In this document: in pieces, positions 1 to 5,609 of the stretch
Layout of the letters: every line of letters starts with the position of its first letter
Numbering within the stretch: the stretch's first letter is position 1
NCBI GenBank assembly: GCA_018969935.1
Contig: JAGWXJ010000038.1
Span: 1-14,577 of the forward strand
Direction of reading: 5' to 3'
Source of the DNA: Alphaproteobacteria bacterium
GTDB taxonomy: Bacteria; Pseudomonadota; Alphaproteobacteria; Micavibrionales; UBA1664
Length of the DNA: 14,577 nucleotides
Position numbers and translations under genes: made by a program
Notes under the pieces: generated by a model
The model's input: the letters and a program-made list of their open reading frames with translations, nothing else
What the model was told of the DNA's origin: nothing
The model's database searches: none

Positions 1-256
1 TGATGGTATAACCCTCGCTGTAAAGCAGGCTGTGGATGTGCTTGAGCATCACAACGTCTTCAGGGCGGTAGTAGCGGCGGCCGCCACCGCGCTTCATCGG
101 GCGGATCTGGTTGAATTTGGTTTCCCAAAAGCGCAGAACGTGCTGCTGGACGCCAAGTTCCGAAGCGACTTCGGAAATGGTACGGAATGCACCGCCGATT
201 TTACGCACTTCTTCGGCTTCGGTCATCTCGATGGTCTGGAGAGCTGCATTCTGCAT
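1..256 (-). CDS. MerR-family transcriptional regulator, N-terminal part (3' end beyond window)
   Basis: The first 85 residues are visible; the rest lies beyond position 1. After a lead of about 24 residues comes a MerR-type winged helix-turn-helix: the segment TISEVASELGVQQHVLRFWE (about residues 27-46) holds the two DNA-contacting helices, and RRYYRPEDV (about 65-73) is the wing and start of the second helix pair. This family binds promoters as a dimer, and the effector domain would lie in the missing C-terminal part, so the signal it senses cannot be read. The ATG overlaps the ihfA stop by one base (TAATG), with GGGAATGA just upstream, so it is co-transcribed and probably translationally coupled with ihfA. 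In alphaproteobacteria an unnamed MerR gene commonly follows ihfA. Family is sure, regulon unknown. Confidence 0.9.
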   Translation of the reverse strand, partial: MQNAALQTIEMTEAEEVRKIGGAFRTISEVASELGVQQHVLRFWETKFNQIRPMKRGGGRRYYRPEDVVMLKHIHSLLYSEGYTI

Positions 257-555
257 TATTCATTCCCTTCATTCATGCGTTTCTTGAGGATGTGCGAAGC
301 ACGGAAAACAAGTACCTTGCGTGGCGTAATAGGCACTTCCACGCCGGTTTTGGGGTTGCGGCCAACGCGTTCCTTCTTGGAACGGACGGCGAATGAGCCG
401 AAGGAAGAAACCTTGAGGCCCCCTTCGCGCAGAATGGCTTCCGACATTTCATCGAGGACGGCTTCAACGAGATCGCCAGACTCCGAACGGCTAAGGCCGA
501 CGGTAGCGTAAACGGACTCGGAGAGGTCGGCGCGGGTAATGGTGCGGCCTGTCAT
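256..555 (-). CDS. ihfA: Integration host factor subunit alpha
   Basis: DNA-bending protein of the HU/IHF family, 99 residues with the chosen start; it acts as a heterodimer with IHF-beta in nucleoid structure, recombination and sigma-54 promoters. Seen in the sequence: N-terminal helices (TGRTITRADLSESVY), the body segment LKVSSFGSFAVR and the beta-arm tip GRNPKTG, whose proline is the residue that intercalates into DNA in IHF/HU. An ATG four codons upstream (567) is also open, but the ATG at 555 has GGGAG five bases ahead and gives the usual MTG-x-T start of the family, so I chose it. It sits between fabH (152 bases upstream) and the MerR gene (one-base overlap). The gap to fabH may hold its own promoter. 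Confidence 0.95.
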   Translation of the reverse strand: MTGRTITRADLSESVYATVGLSRSESGDLVEAVLDEMSEAILREGGLKVSSFGSFAVRSKKERVGRNPKTGVEVPITPRKVLVFRASHILKKRMNEGNE

Positions 556-615
556 GGTATCTCCCATCGCTAAAAAGAGTGTTATCTGAGGCCTTTACAT
601 TAACAACTTAAACCG

Positions 616-644
616 AACGAATCAAGGGCCTGTTAATAATTCTT
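616..644 (-). promoter_or_regulatory. Possible promoter for ihfA-merR
   Basis: In the 152-base gap between fabH and ihfA the minus strand has TTGATT, a 17-base spacer and TAATGT, about 60 bases before the ihfA start. The -35 box is a fair match and the -10 box keeps only the first, second and last consensus bases. IHF genes often have their own regulated promoter, but this call rests on weak hexamers. The rest of the gap is AT-rich; just after the fabH stop a 5-bp TGCCG/CGGCA inverted repeat occurs without a proper U-tract. Confidence 0.3.
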
Positions 645-707
645 AAAAATGTCCACAGGGTATTTTCATTTTAATGAGGGGAATTGCCGAAAAAAGCAGC
701 GGCAGGA

Positions 708-1664
708 TTACCAGCGCACCAACAGGCTGCCCCATGTAAACCCGCCGCCCATGGCTTCAAGCAGCAGCAGGTAACCGCGCTTCACGCGGCCATTGCTGAC
801 AGCGTCGTGCAAAGCCAGCGGGATGGATGCGGCCGATGTATTGCCGTGGCGGTCCAGCGTTACAACCACCTTGTCCATCGGCATGTCCAGTTTTTTGGCC
901 GTGCCTTCAATGATGCGCAAATTGGCTTGGTGCGGCACTAGAAGCGAGATGTCGGATGGCTTGTATCCTGTAGCAGCCAGCGCTTCGTCAACCACTTGCG
1001 CCAGTGCTTCAACGGCATGCTTGAAAACCTCGCGCCCCTGCATCTGGATGGTGCCTGCCTTACCCGTACTTGCAACACCGCCGTTTGTGTACAGCAAATC
1101 GCGGTGGCGACCATCGGAATGCAGGTGCGTCGTCAAAATCCCGCGCCCCTCTTCTTCCGTAGCTTCCAGTATGGCAGCCCCTGCCCCGTCACCAAACAGC
1201 ACACATGTAATACGGTCATTCCAGTCAAGGATGGATGACATTTTCTCGGCGCCTATCACAAGCACACGGCGCACCTGCCCGCTGGTTATCATGCCGTTGG
1301 CAACCGTAAGCGCATACACAAAGCCCGAGCAAACGGCCTGCACGTCAAACGCAAAACCATGCGTCATGCCCAATGCCGCCTGCACCTTCACGGCCACGGC
1401 GGGGAATGTGTCATCAGGCGTGGTGGTCGCAACCACGATGGCGTCAATGTCGGCAGGCGTAAGCTTGCCGTTTTCAAGCGCCGCGCGCGCGGCAGCCGTC
1501 GCCATGTGCGATGTCAGCTCGCCCTCGGCGGCAATGTGGCGTTGTTTGATGCCCGTCCGCTGCACGATCCATTCATCGGATGTTTCAACGGTTTTCGAAA
1601 GCTCGGCGTTGGTCACGACACGCGCGGGCAAATACGAACCGGTGGAACGGATACAGGCGCGCAT
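708..1664 (-). CDS. fabH: Beta-ketoacyl-ACP synthase III
   Basis: Condenses acetyl-CoA with malonyl-ACP to start type II fatty-acid synthesis in the cytoplasm. The 318-residue product has the family's usual length and the full thiolase-fold triad: Cys112 in AVCSGF, His245 in LVPHQAN and Asn275 in HGNTSAAS. Other FabH signatures are SDEWIVQRTGI (about 29-39), VATTTPDD (78-85), FGDGAGAAIL (157-166) and the C-terminal GGGFTWGS. The ATG lies five bases after the plsX stop, with a purine-rich ACGGA directly ahead, so plsX and fabH form one transcript as in many proteobacteria. No change of any catalytic residue is visible. Whether it prefers acetyl-CoA or branched or longer primers cannot be told from motifs alone. 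Confidence 0.97.
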   Translation of the reverse strand: MRACIRSTGSYLPARVVTNAELSKTVETSDEWIVQRTGIKQRHIAAEGELTSHMATAAARAALENGKLTPADIDAIVVATTTPDDTFPAVAVKVQAALGMTHGFAFDVQAVCSGFVYALTVANGMITSGQVRRVLVIGAEKMSSILDWNDRITCVLFGDGAGAAILEATEEEGRGILTTHLHSDGRHRDLLYTNGGVASTGKAGTIQMQGREVFKHAVEALAQVVDEALAATGYKPSDISLLVPHQANLRIIEGTAKKLDMPMDKVVVTLDRHGNTSAASIPLALHDAVSNGRVKRGYLLLLEAMGGGFTWGSLLVRW

Positions 1665-1669
1665 TCCGT

Positions 1670-2737
1670 CTATCCGTTAAGGTCGATTTGCGAAGGCATA
1701 GGCATGGCTACAAACGCCTCGTCCTTGGCCAGATTTTCAATTTGCTCGGCCACCAGCGCGTTAAAGCGGTTGGCCACCATATCGGCCCCGACATGGATCG
1801 CGCGCGAAAACGCAAAAGCGTCAGCGCTGCCATGGCTCTTGATGCATACTTGGGAAAGGCCAAGGAACAACGCGCCGTTATAAACACGCGGGTCCATACG
1901 GTGTTTGGCGCGTTTCATCGCGCCCGATGCAATCAGGTAACCCATCTTGCCAAGGAAGGAACCGCCAAGTTCCTCCTTCAGCACCTGGCTAACAAACTTG
2001 CCGACACCCTCCGCCGTTTTAAGGGCCACGTTGCCGGTGAAGCCGTCAGTTACAACAACGTCCACATCACCCGTGGTGATGTCATTGCCTTCCACAAAAC
2101 CGATGTACCGGCCGGGGAAGTTGAGGGCCTGAAGCACCTCGGCGGCATCGCGCAGGGTTTCATGGCCCTTCTGGTCTTCGGAACCGATGTTCAATAGCCC
2201 CACGCTCGGCTTCTCGATTTTCAGCACGGTCCGCGCAAAGCAGCTGCCAAGCAGCGCGAATTGCACAAGGTTCTCGGCGTCACATGTCAGGTTCGCGCCA
2301 AGGTCCAGCGTAACGGTGGGGCCGGTAGTGCTCGGCAGTACGGTTGCAATGGCTGGGCGCTCGACACCGGGAAGGCACCGCAGCACAAGCTTGGCCGTAG
2401 CCATAAGGGCACCTGTATTGCCTGCCGATATCACGCAGTCTGATTTGCCTTCGGCTACGTCGTCTATGGCAAGGCGCATGCTGGACTGGCGGCCCTTGCG
2501 CACGGCTACGGATGGTTTCTCATCATTGCTGATGAACACATCGGTATGGATGATTTCGGATGCGCCCTTCAGTTGCGGATGCGCCTCGAAGAACGGTTTG
2601 ATTCTGGCTTCATCGCCAAAGATGCGGAAACGGAGATGCGGCTTGGCTTCAAGCGCGAGTGCGGCCGCAGGGATAACAGAAGAAGGGCCATGGTCGCCCC
2701 CCATGGCATCGAGCGCTATGCGGATGGTATCCGGCAC
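1670..2737 (-). CDS. plsX: Phosphate acyltransferase PlsX
   Basis: Converts acyl-ACP and phosphate to acyl-phosphate, the donor for PlsY in the first step of phospholipid synthesis; a peripheral membrane enzyme. The 355-residue protein begins with the hallmark RIALDAMGGDHGP (about residues 6-18). It also carries the conserved segments SVAVRKGRQSSM, VISAGNTGALMA, TLDLGAN and VVTDGFTGNVALK. The start is GTG at 2737 with AGGG six bases ahead; no better in-frame ATG exists. Upstream, the rpmF terminator ends only about 24 bases before this start, so expression of plsX-fabH must come from read-through or from a promoter inside or upstream of that hairpin. Downstream, fabH starts after five bases. 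Confidence 0.97.
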   Translation of the reverse strand: MPDTIRIALDAMGGDHGPSSVIPAAALALEAKPHLRFRIFGDEARIKPFFEAHPQLKGASEIIHTDVFISNDEKPSVAVRKGRQSSMRLAIDDVAEGKSDCVISAGNTGALMATAKLVLRCLPGVERPAIATVLPSTTGPTVTLDLGANLTCDAENLVQFALLGSCFARTVLKIEKPSVGLLNIGSEDQKGHETLRDAAEVLQALNFPGRYIGFVEGNDITTGDVDVVVTDGFTGNVALKTAEGVGKFVSQVLKEELGGSFLGKMGYLIASGAMKRAKHRMDPRVYNGALFLGLSQVCIKSHGSADAFAFSRAIHVGADMVANRFNALVAEQIENLAKDEAFVAMPMPSQIDLNG

Positions 2738-2760
2738 GTAAAACCCTATCGTGAGTTGTC

Positions 2761-2793
2761 ACAAATAAAAACGCGGCCACGACAGGGCCGCGT
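2761..2793 (-). terminator. Intrinsic terminator after rpmF
   Basis: On the minus strand a perfect 8-bp stem ACGCGGCC/GGCCGCGT (2771-2793, seven-base loop CTGTCGT) is followed at once by TTTTTATTTG. It lies 20 bases past the rpmF stop and about 24 bases before the plsX GTG. It is a textbook Rho-independent terminator and would separate ribosomal-protein expression from the lipid genes. Confidence 0.85.
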
Positions 2794-2812
2794 GTTCGGG
2801 AAGCATAAAGGC

Positions 2813-2992
2813 TTAGTCTTTTACGTCAACAACCTGCTTACCGCGGTACATGCCGGTTTTCAGGTCGATGTGGTGGCGACGCTTCGGCTCGCCCGTGTGG
2901 CTGTCTTCAACCCAGTTGGTCGTGTCAAGCGCATGGTGGGAACGGCGCTGGTTGCGCTTCATCGGTGAGGTTTTTCGCTTAGGAACAGCCAT
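2813..2992 (-). CDS. rpmF: 50S ribosomal protein L32
   Basis: Small basic protein of the large ribosomal subunit, 59 residues. The start MAVPKRKTSPMKRNQRRSHH (residues 1-20) is the diagnostic L32 N-terminus, and HTGEPKRRHHID (about 32-43) is the typical alphaproteobacterial second half. No zinc-binding cysteines are present, as expected for the cysteine-free form. The ATG at 2992 has AAGGA seven bases ahead. A promoter-like pair lies at 3026-3054 and a strong terminator at 2761-2793, so it looks able to form a single-gene transcript. The order DUF177, rpmF, plsX, fabH matches the well-known yceD-rpmF-plsX-fabH cluster, here loosened by a 338-base gap on the DUF177 side. Confidence 0.96.
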   Translation of the reverse strand: MAVPKRKTSPMKRNQRRSHHALDTTNWVEDSHTGEPKRRHHIDLKTGMYRGKQVVDVKD

Positions 2993-3025
2993 AACTCAAA
3001 TCCTTGTAAGTGTTTTGCGAAGGCG

Positions 3026-3054
3026 TTTGTAATGAAAACGCAAGGACGAAGCAA
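3026..3054 (-). promoter_or_regulatory. Probable rpmF promoter
   Basis: Minus-strand TTGCTT, a 17-base spacer and TACAAA lie 34 bases upstream of the rpmF ATG, giving a predicted start of transcription near 3019 and a short leader with the AAGGA ribosome site. Both hexamers match four of six consensus bases. The surrounding gap is AT-rich compared with the genes. Confidence 0.45.
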
Positions 3055-3137
3055 CTATTTTCTATGTTCTTAACGTTTTTCTGGGCCCGCATGACCATGA
3101 ATCGCTTGCCAGCCAGAAGCCATTTGAACGCGTATGG

Positions 3138-3165
3138 TAGAAATTTATAGCCATAAGCATATAAT
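3138..3165 (+). promoter_or_regulatory. Possible promoter for the 45-residue ORF
   Basis: Plus strand: TAGAAA, 16-base spacer, then a perfect TATAAT at 3160-3165; a second perfect TATAAT follows at 3171-3176. Predicted transcription starts fall 15-30 bases ahead of the small ORF at 3197. The block is nearly self-complementary, so it could also act on the minus strand. Confidence 0.35.
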
Positions 3166-3196
3166 ATGATTATAATTATGGAAAAAAGGATTAGAT

Positions 3197-3334
3197 ATGA
3201 ACACGACTCCAAAAGCCGAATTCAATAAGGGGGCCCAAGGCCTTCTCACAAGACTTGCCTACAAACTGGGCGGAAACGCGCTTGGCAATAAAGTCGCTAA
3301 ACTATCCTTCTTTGGGCAGCGGTTAGGCCTTTAG
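3197..3334 (+). CDS. Possible small cationic protein (45 residues)
   Basis: I do not recognise this protein. The ATG has AGGA six bases ahead and two perfect TATAAT boxes 20-40 bases upstream, a layout that rarely arises by chance. The product starts MNTTPKAEFN and is strongly cationic (seven Lys/Arg, one acidic). Residues 11-45 alternate leucine, glycine, lysine and aromatic residues in a way that could form an amphipathic helix. The TAG stop overlaps the DUF177 stop on the opposite strand by four bases (TTAG). It is one of only two credible plus-strand genes in the window. It could be a membrane-active peptide, a small regulatory protein, or a chance ORF in the DUF177-rpmF gap; the evidence is the start signals only. 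Confidence 0.4.
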   Translation: MNTTPKAEFNKGAQGLLTRLAYKLGGNALGNKVAKLSFFGQRLGL

Positions 3335-3915
3335 GTCTTTAACTGCTTAAGCACGTCAAACGGGCTCGTCTTTTCAGGCGGGCTGTCATCGCCTATCGGC
3401 CCTTCGGCCAGCGCCTTCTCGCTTTTGGGGTAAGGGTCCAGCGCAAGGGATAGGTATTGCGCCACCAGCTCGCCCACATCAACCATGCCGTTGATAACAG
3501 GCTCGGGATCCTCCATCTCGGCGGGCATCATGGTTTCCTCGTCCTCGTCGCCGCCAAACGGCTCGTCAGAATCGGAATCGGTTTTCATCTTCCGCGCTTT
3601 TTTGAAGGATTTCGCCTGCGACTCATCAAGGAACCACCCCTCGAAATCCTCCTCGATGCTGTCCTTCACAGGCTCAAGCGTTGTCACGCAGGCTTGTGTT
3701 ACCTCGGCTGCAAAATGCCCCTTCACGGCTATGGTCATCCCGTCGCTTTCGCGCACAAGCTCGGCCTCGCCTGTCAGGGAATCAACGGAAAGAATCCCGT
3801 ACCGCTTGGCAAGCAGCGCGCATTGGCGGGCATCGGCCTCGAAGCGGGTTTTGCTGGCTTCGCGCCCGATTTTAGCGGCAGGAATACAGTGCTGGAATTC
3901 GTGTGTGTTGCTCAT
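3331..3915 (-). CDS. DUF177 (YceD-type) protein
   Basis: YceD/DUF177 family, 194 residues. In plants and bacteria members have been tied to large-subunit rRNA accumulation, and the gene classically stands next to rpmF, as it does here. The family signature is the segment VTQACVTTLEPV (about residues 72-83) with its conserved cysteine, then an acidic stretch (about 112-135, SDSDEPFGGDEDEE) and the conserved VGELVAQYLSLALDPYP (about 147-163). The protein is acidic overall and has no signal peptide or membrane segment, so it is cytoplasmic. Its ATG overlaps the stop of the upstream chaperone gene by four bases (ATGA), so the two are translationally coupled. Its own stop overlaps that of the small plus-strand ORF. 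Confidence 0.88.
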   Translation of the reverse strand: MSNTHEFQHCIPAAKIGREASKTRFEADARQCALLAKRYGILSVDSLTGEAELVRESDGMTIAVKGHFAAEVTQACVTTLEPVKDSIEEDFEGWFLDESQAKSFKKARKMKTDSDSDEPFGGDEDEETMMPAEMEDPEPVINGMVDVGELVAQYLSLALDPYPKSEKALAEGPIGDDSPPEKTSPFDVLKQLKT

Positions 3916-4421
3916 GGTGCCGGATACGTGAATTTGCCTGCCTTGATATCATCAAGCGGCATGTTGATTTGGGATAACCTGATGGCATATCGCACCACGC
4001 CGTCAGGCACGCTGAAATCCTCGCGCTTGATGGTACCGTAAAGGTTGCGGCGCAGGGCTTCGCGCCACTGGCTCTCGTTGGTGCAAACCGTGTATGTGGA
4101 AAGGCGCCCGTAAAACGCCTGCATCATCGCACGCACCTGTTTGCCAACGGCAAGGTCGCCGACGCCGGTTTCGCGCAACGCAAGTTCCATGCGTTTGAAG
4201 GTCAGGTCATAAAGCCCCTGCCCCAGCTTTTCTTCTTTCTCTATGGCCCTGAAAATGGGCCACAGGTGCAAAAGCAAGGCATCGAAACGCCCGTCAAACG
4301 TGTCCGGCACCTCGAAATCGCGATAGAAAATCGGGTTGCGGCTGGCAGCAACCGCCGCTTCGAAAAGCGGGTAAGGCCCCGTTTTGGGTGACTTCAGGAA
4401 TTCGATAATGGATCCGACCAT
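3912..4421 (-). CDS. Ubiquinol-cytochrome c chaperone (CBP3-like)
   Basis: Belongs to the CBP3/UQCC family, needed in mitochondria to translate and assemble cytochrome b of the bc1 complex; the alphaproteobacterial copies are inferred to help bc1 assembly. The 169-residue protein shows the family core: NPIFYRDFEVPDTFDGRFD (about residues 29-47), LLLHLWPIFRAIEKE, GLYDLTFKRMELALRETGVGD (about 69-89) and AVGKQVRAMMQAFYGR, where Gly-Val-Gly-Asp and the AFYGR motif are the best conserved parts. There is no signal peptide. It is the first gene of a two-gene unit with DUF177 and is divergent from bamE, an arrangement common in alphaproteobacteria. Confidence 0.9.
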   Translation of the reverse strand: MVGSIIEFLKSPKTGPYPLFEAAVAASRNPIFYRDFEVPDTFDGRFDALLLHLWPIFRAIEKEEKLGQGLYDLTFKRMELALRETGVGDLAVGKQVRAMMQAFYGRLSTYTVCTNESQWREALRRNLYGTIKREDFSVPDGVVRYAIRLSQINMPLDDIKAGKFTYPAP

Positions 4422-4445
4422 ACGCCATATATAATGGACACAGCG

Positions 4446-4465
4446 CGCAAGGGCTAGACCTTGCG
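4446..4465. repeat. Perfect inverted repeat in the bamE/CBP3 divergent promoter region
   Basis: CGCAAGG and CCTTGCG (7 bp each) flank a six-base centre GCTAGA, in the 56-base gap between the divergent starts of the chaperone gene (4421) and bamE (4478). No U-tract follows on either strand, so it is not a terminator. The position suits a regulator-binding site or a leader hairpin of bamE. A perfect TATAAT lies next to it at 4430-4435 but has no good -35 box on either strand. Confidence 0.45.
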
Positions 4466-4477
4466 ATAGAACAGACT

Positions 4478-4933
4478 ATGATATTACCCATGAAAAAGAT
4501 TTTGCTTCTGGCCGCCACGGCCCTGGCCCTTACGGCCTGCGCCCCCACCCGCGATGTAAACGGCGTTTATCTCTCGCCCGATGACGTGGCAAAAATCCAG
4601 GTAGGCGCCACCCGTTCCGATGTGCTTCAGGCACTCGGCACCCCCTCCACCACTGCCGTATTCGATGACAACACGTGGTATTACGTCGGCCAGAAAACCG
4701 AGAAAAAGGCATTCTTCGATACCAAAGTGACGGAACAAAAAGTCTACGAAGTCAAATTCGGTGAAGACGGCACGCTCGCCAGCATTCAGGAAGTGAATGG
4801 CAACGCGGTCGATGTCCCGCTCGTGCGCCGCAAAACCCCTACCAGCGGGCATGACCTTACCGCAGCCCAGCAGCTTCTTGGCAACCTTGGCCGCTTCAAT
4901 AAATCAGGCGGCGGCGGCATGCCCGGCATTTAG
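4478..4933 (+). CDS. bamE: Outer membrane protein assembly factor BamE (SmpA/OmlA lipoprotein)
   Basis: Small lipoprotein of the BAM complex that folds beta-barrel proteins into the outer membrane. The N-terminus is a lipoprotein signal peptide: Lys-Lys, a leucine/alanine-rich core and the lipobox LTAC with Cys21; the residue after it is alanine, which allows export to the outer membrane. The SmpA/OmlA domain follows: VAKIQVGATRSDVLQALGTP (about residues 37-56) and NTWYYVGQKTEK (about 65-76). The tail after residue 115 is glycine-rich and probably disordered. No clear ribosome site decides between ATG 4478 and ATG 4490 (the latter would start Met-Lys-Lys); I give the longer form. It is divergent from the bc1 chaperone and convergent with the 186-residue gene, sharing a four-base stop overlap with it. 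Confidence 0.92.
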   Translation: MILPMKKILLLAATALALTACAPTRDVNGVYLSPDDVAKIQVGATRSDVLQALGTPSTTAVFDDNTWYYVGQKTEKKAFFDTKVTEQKVYEVKFGEDGTLASIQEVNGNAVDVPLVRRKTPTSGHDLTAAQQLLGNLGRFNKSGGGGMPGI

Positions 4934-4942
4934 GCCGGCATG
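4918..4942. repeat. Hairpin spanning the bamE / orphan gene stop codons
   Basis: CATGCCCGGC and GCCGGCATG form a 9-bp stem with one bulged base and a six-base loop ATTTAG that contains both stop codons of the convergent genes. There is no U-tract on either strand, so it is not a standard intrinsic terminator. It could still stabilise the 3' ends or slow polymerase between the two genes. Confidence 0.4.
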
Positions 4943-5490
4943 AGCTTGCTCTTGGCCCTGTCCTCGCGCAGTTTTTCACAAACCAGTTCGCACATTGTCT
5001 GGCCGCTTGCGGCTTCAAGCTGCATGCCCTCGGGCGTGAAGTACTTGACCGTCAAATCATCACTGGCCGGGTTGCCTTTGTAGGTCATCACGTACCCGAC
5101 ACGCTTGTTGCGCAGTTGGTACACAATCAGGTCTTCGGCATACGCTTTGTCTTTTTTGCTGGCAGGCCACAAAAGCGCACTCACACAAGCAGCCACAGGC
5201 TGCGGTAACTTGCAGACATCTTCACGCAGGATAGGCTTGCCCGTGCCGCCCACAACAGCCGCGCCGACGATCTCCGATGAACCGTAAAAACGCGCAACCA
5301 CAACGCGCTTTGGTGCAAAACCCAACTGGTCAGCCGCCGAAAGTCGGCCAAAAACATACCTGAGCCTTCCTCTGAAATCGTCCTTGGTGTCAGGGAATAC
5401 GAGGGTCTGTCTGCCACGCCCGCTGGGCATGTCGAGTTCTCTTACGATATGGGCCATTGCGCGGCACACTCCGTTTTGGGGCGGCACCAT
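4930..5490 (-). CDS. Uncharacterised protein (186 residues)
   Basis: I do not recognise this protein. It looks cytoplasmic: no signal peptide or membrane helix. It has a basic N-terminal third (PSGRGRQTLVF, then several Arg/Lys), a middle with short hydrophobic strands (KRVVVARFYG, IVGAAVVGGTG) and five cysteines (9, 93, 102, 167, 171), two of them close together in MCELVCEK near the C-terminus. The cysteine spacing does not fit a metal motif I know. The ATG at 5490 has GAGG five bases ahead; another Met at codon 12 has no such site. A TTGACG-18-TAGGAA pair lies just upstream. The gene is convergent with bamE (TTAG overlap) and follows the hppA terminator, so it is probably transcribed alone. 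Codon use resembles its neighbours. Confidence 0.75.
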   Translation of the reverse strand: MVPPQNGVCRAMAHIVRELDMPSGRGRQTLVFPDTKDDFRGRLRYVFGRLSAADQLGFAPKRVVVARFYGSSEIVGAAVVGGTGKPILREDVCKLPQPVAACVSALLWPASKKDKAYAEDLIVYQLRNKRVGYVMTYKGNPASDDLTVKYFTPEGMQLEAASGQTMCELVCEKLREDRAKSKLMPA

Positions 5491-5511
5491 AGCCGCCTCA
5501 TTTCGGCCACA

Positions 5512-5541
5512 TTCCTAGCCCCGCGTGCGCATGGGCGTCAA
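5512..5541 (-). promoter_or_regulatory. Possible promoter of the 186-residue gene
   Basis: Minus-strand TTGACG (five of six consensus bases), an 18-base spacer and TAGGAA lie 22 bases upstream of the ATG at 5490, in the short gap after the hppA terminator. The -10 box is weak, but the gene needs a promoter here because the terminator upstream is strong. Confidence 0.4.
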
Positions 5542-5556
5542 CTTATTGATACCACT

Positions 5557-5582
5557 AAAGAAAACCCCGCCTTTCGGCGGGG
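5557..5582 (-). terminator. Intrinsic terminator of hppA
   Basis: Minus strand: stem CCCCGCC/GGCGGGG (7 bp) closed by a GAAA tetraloop, followed by TTTTCTTT, 28 bases after the hppA stop. GC-rich stem, GNRA loop and T-tract make it a strong Rho-independent terminator. Confidence 0.9.
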
Positions 5583-5609
5583 TCAACTTTGTATTTTATG
5601 CGTCGGCTG

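Noticed and set aside
793..1680. Plus-strand frame of 295 codons opposite fabH
   Set aside because: Shadow of fabH; Ser/Thr/Ala-rich with no recognisable domain.
2979..3212. Minus-strand 77-codon frame with a run of isoleucines resembling a membrane helix
   Set aside because: It covers the AT-rich promoter gap and runs into the start of rpmF in another frame; the hydrophobic run comes from AT-rich DNA.
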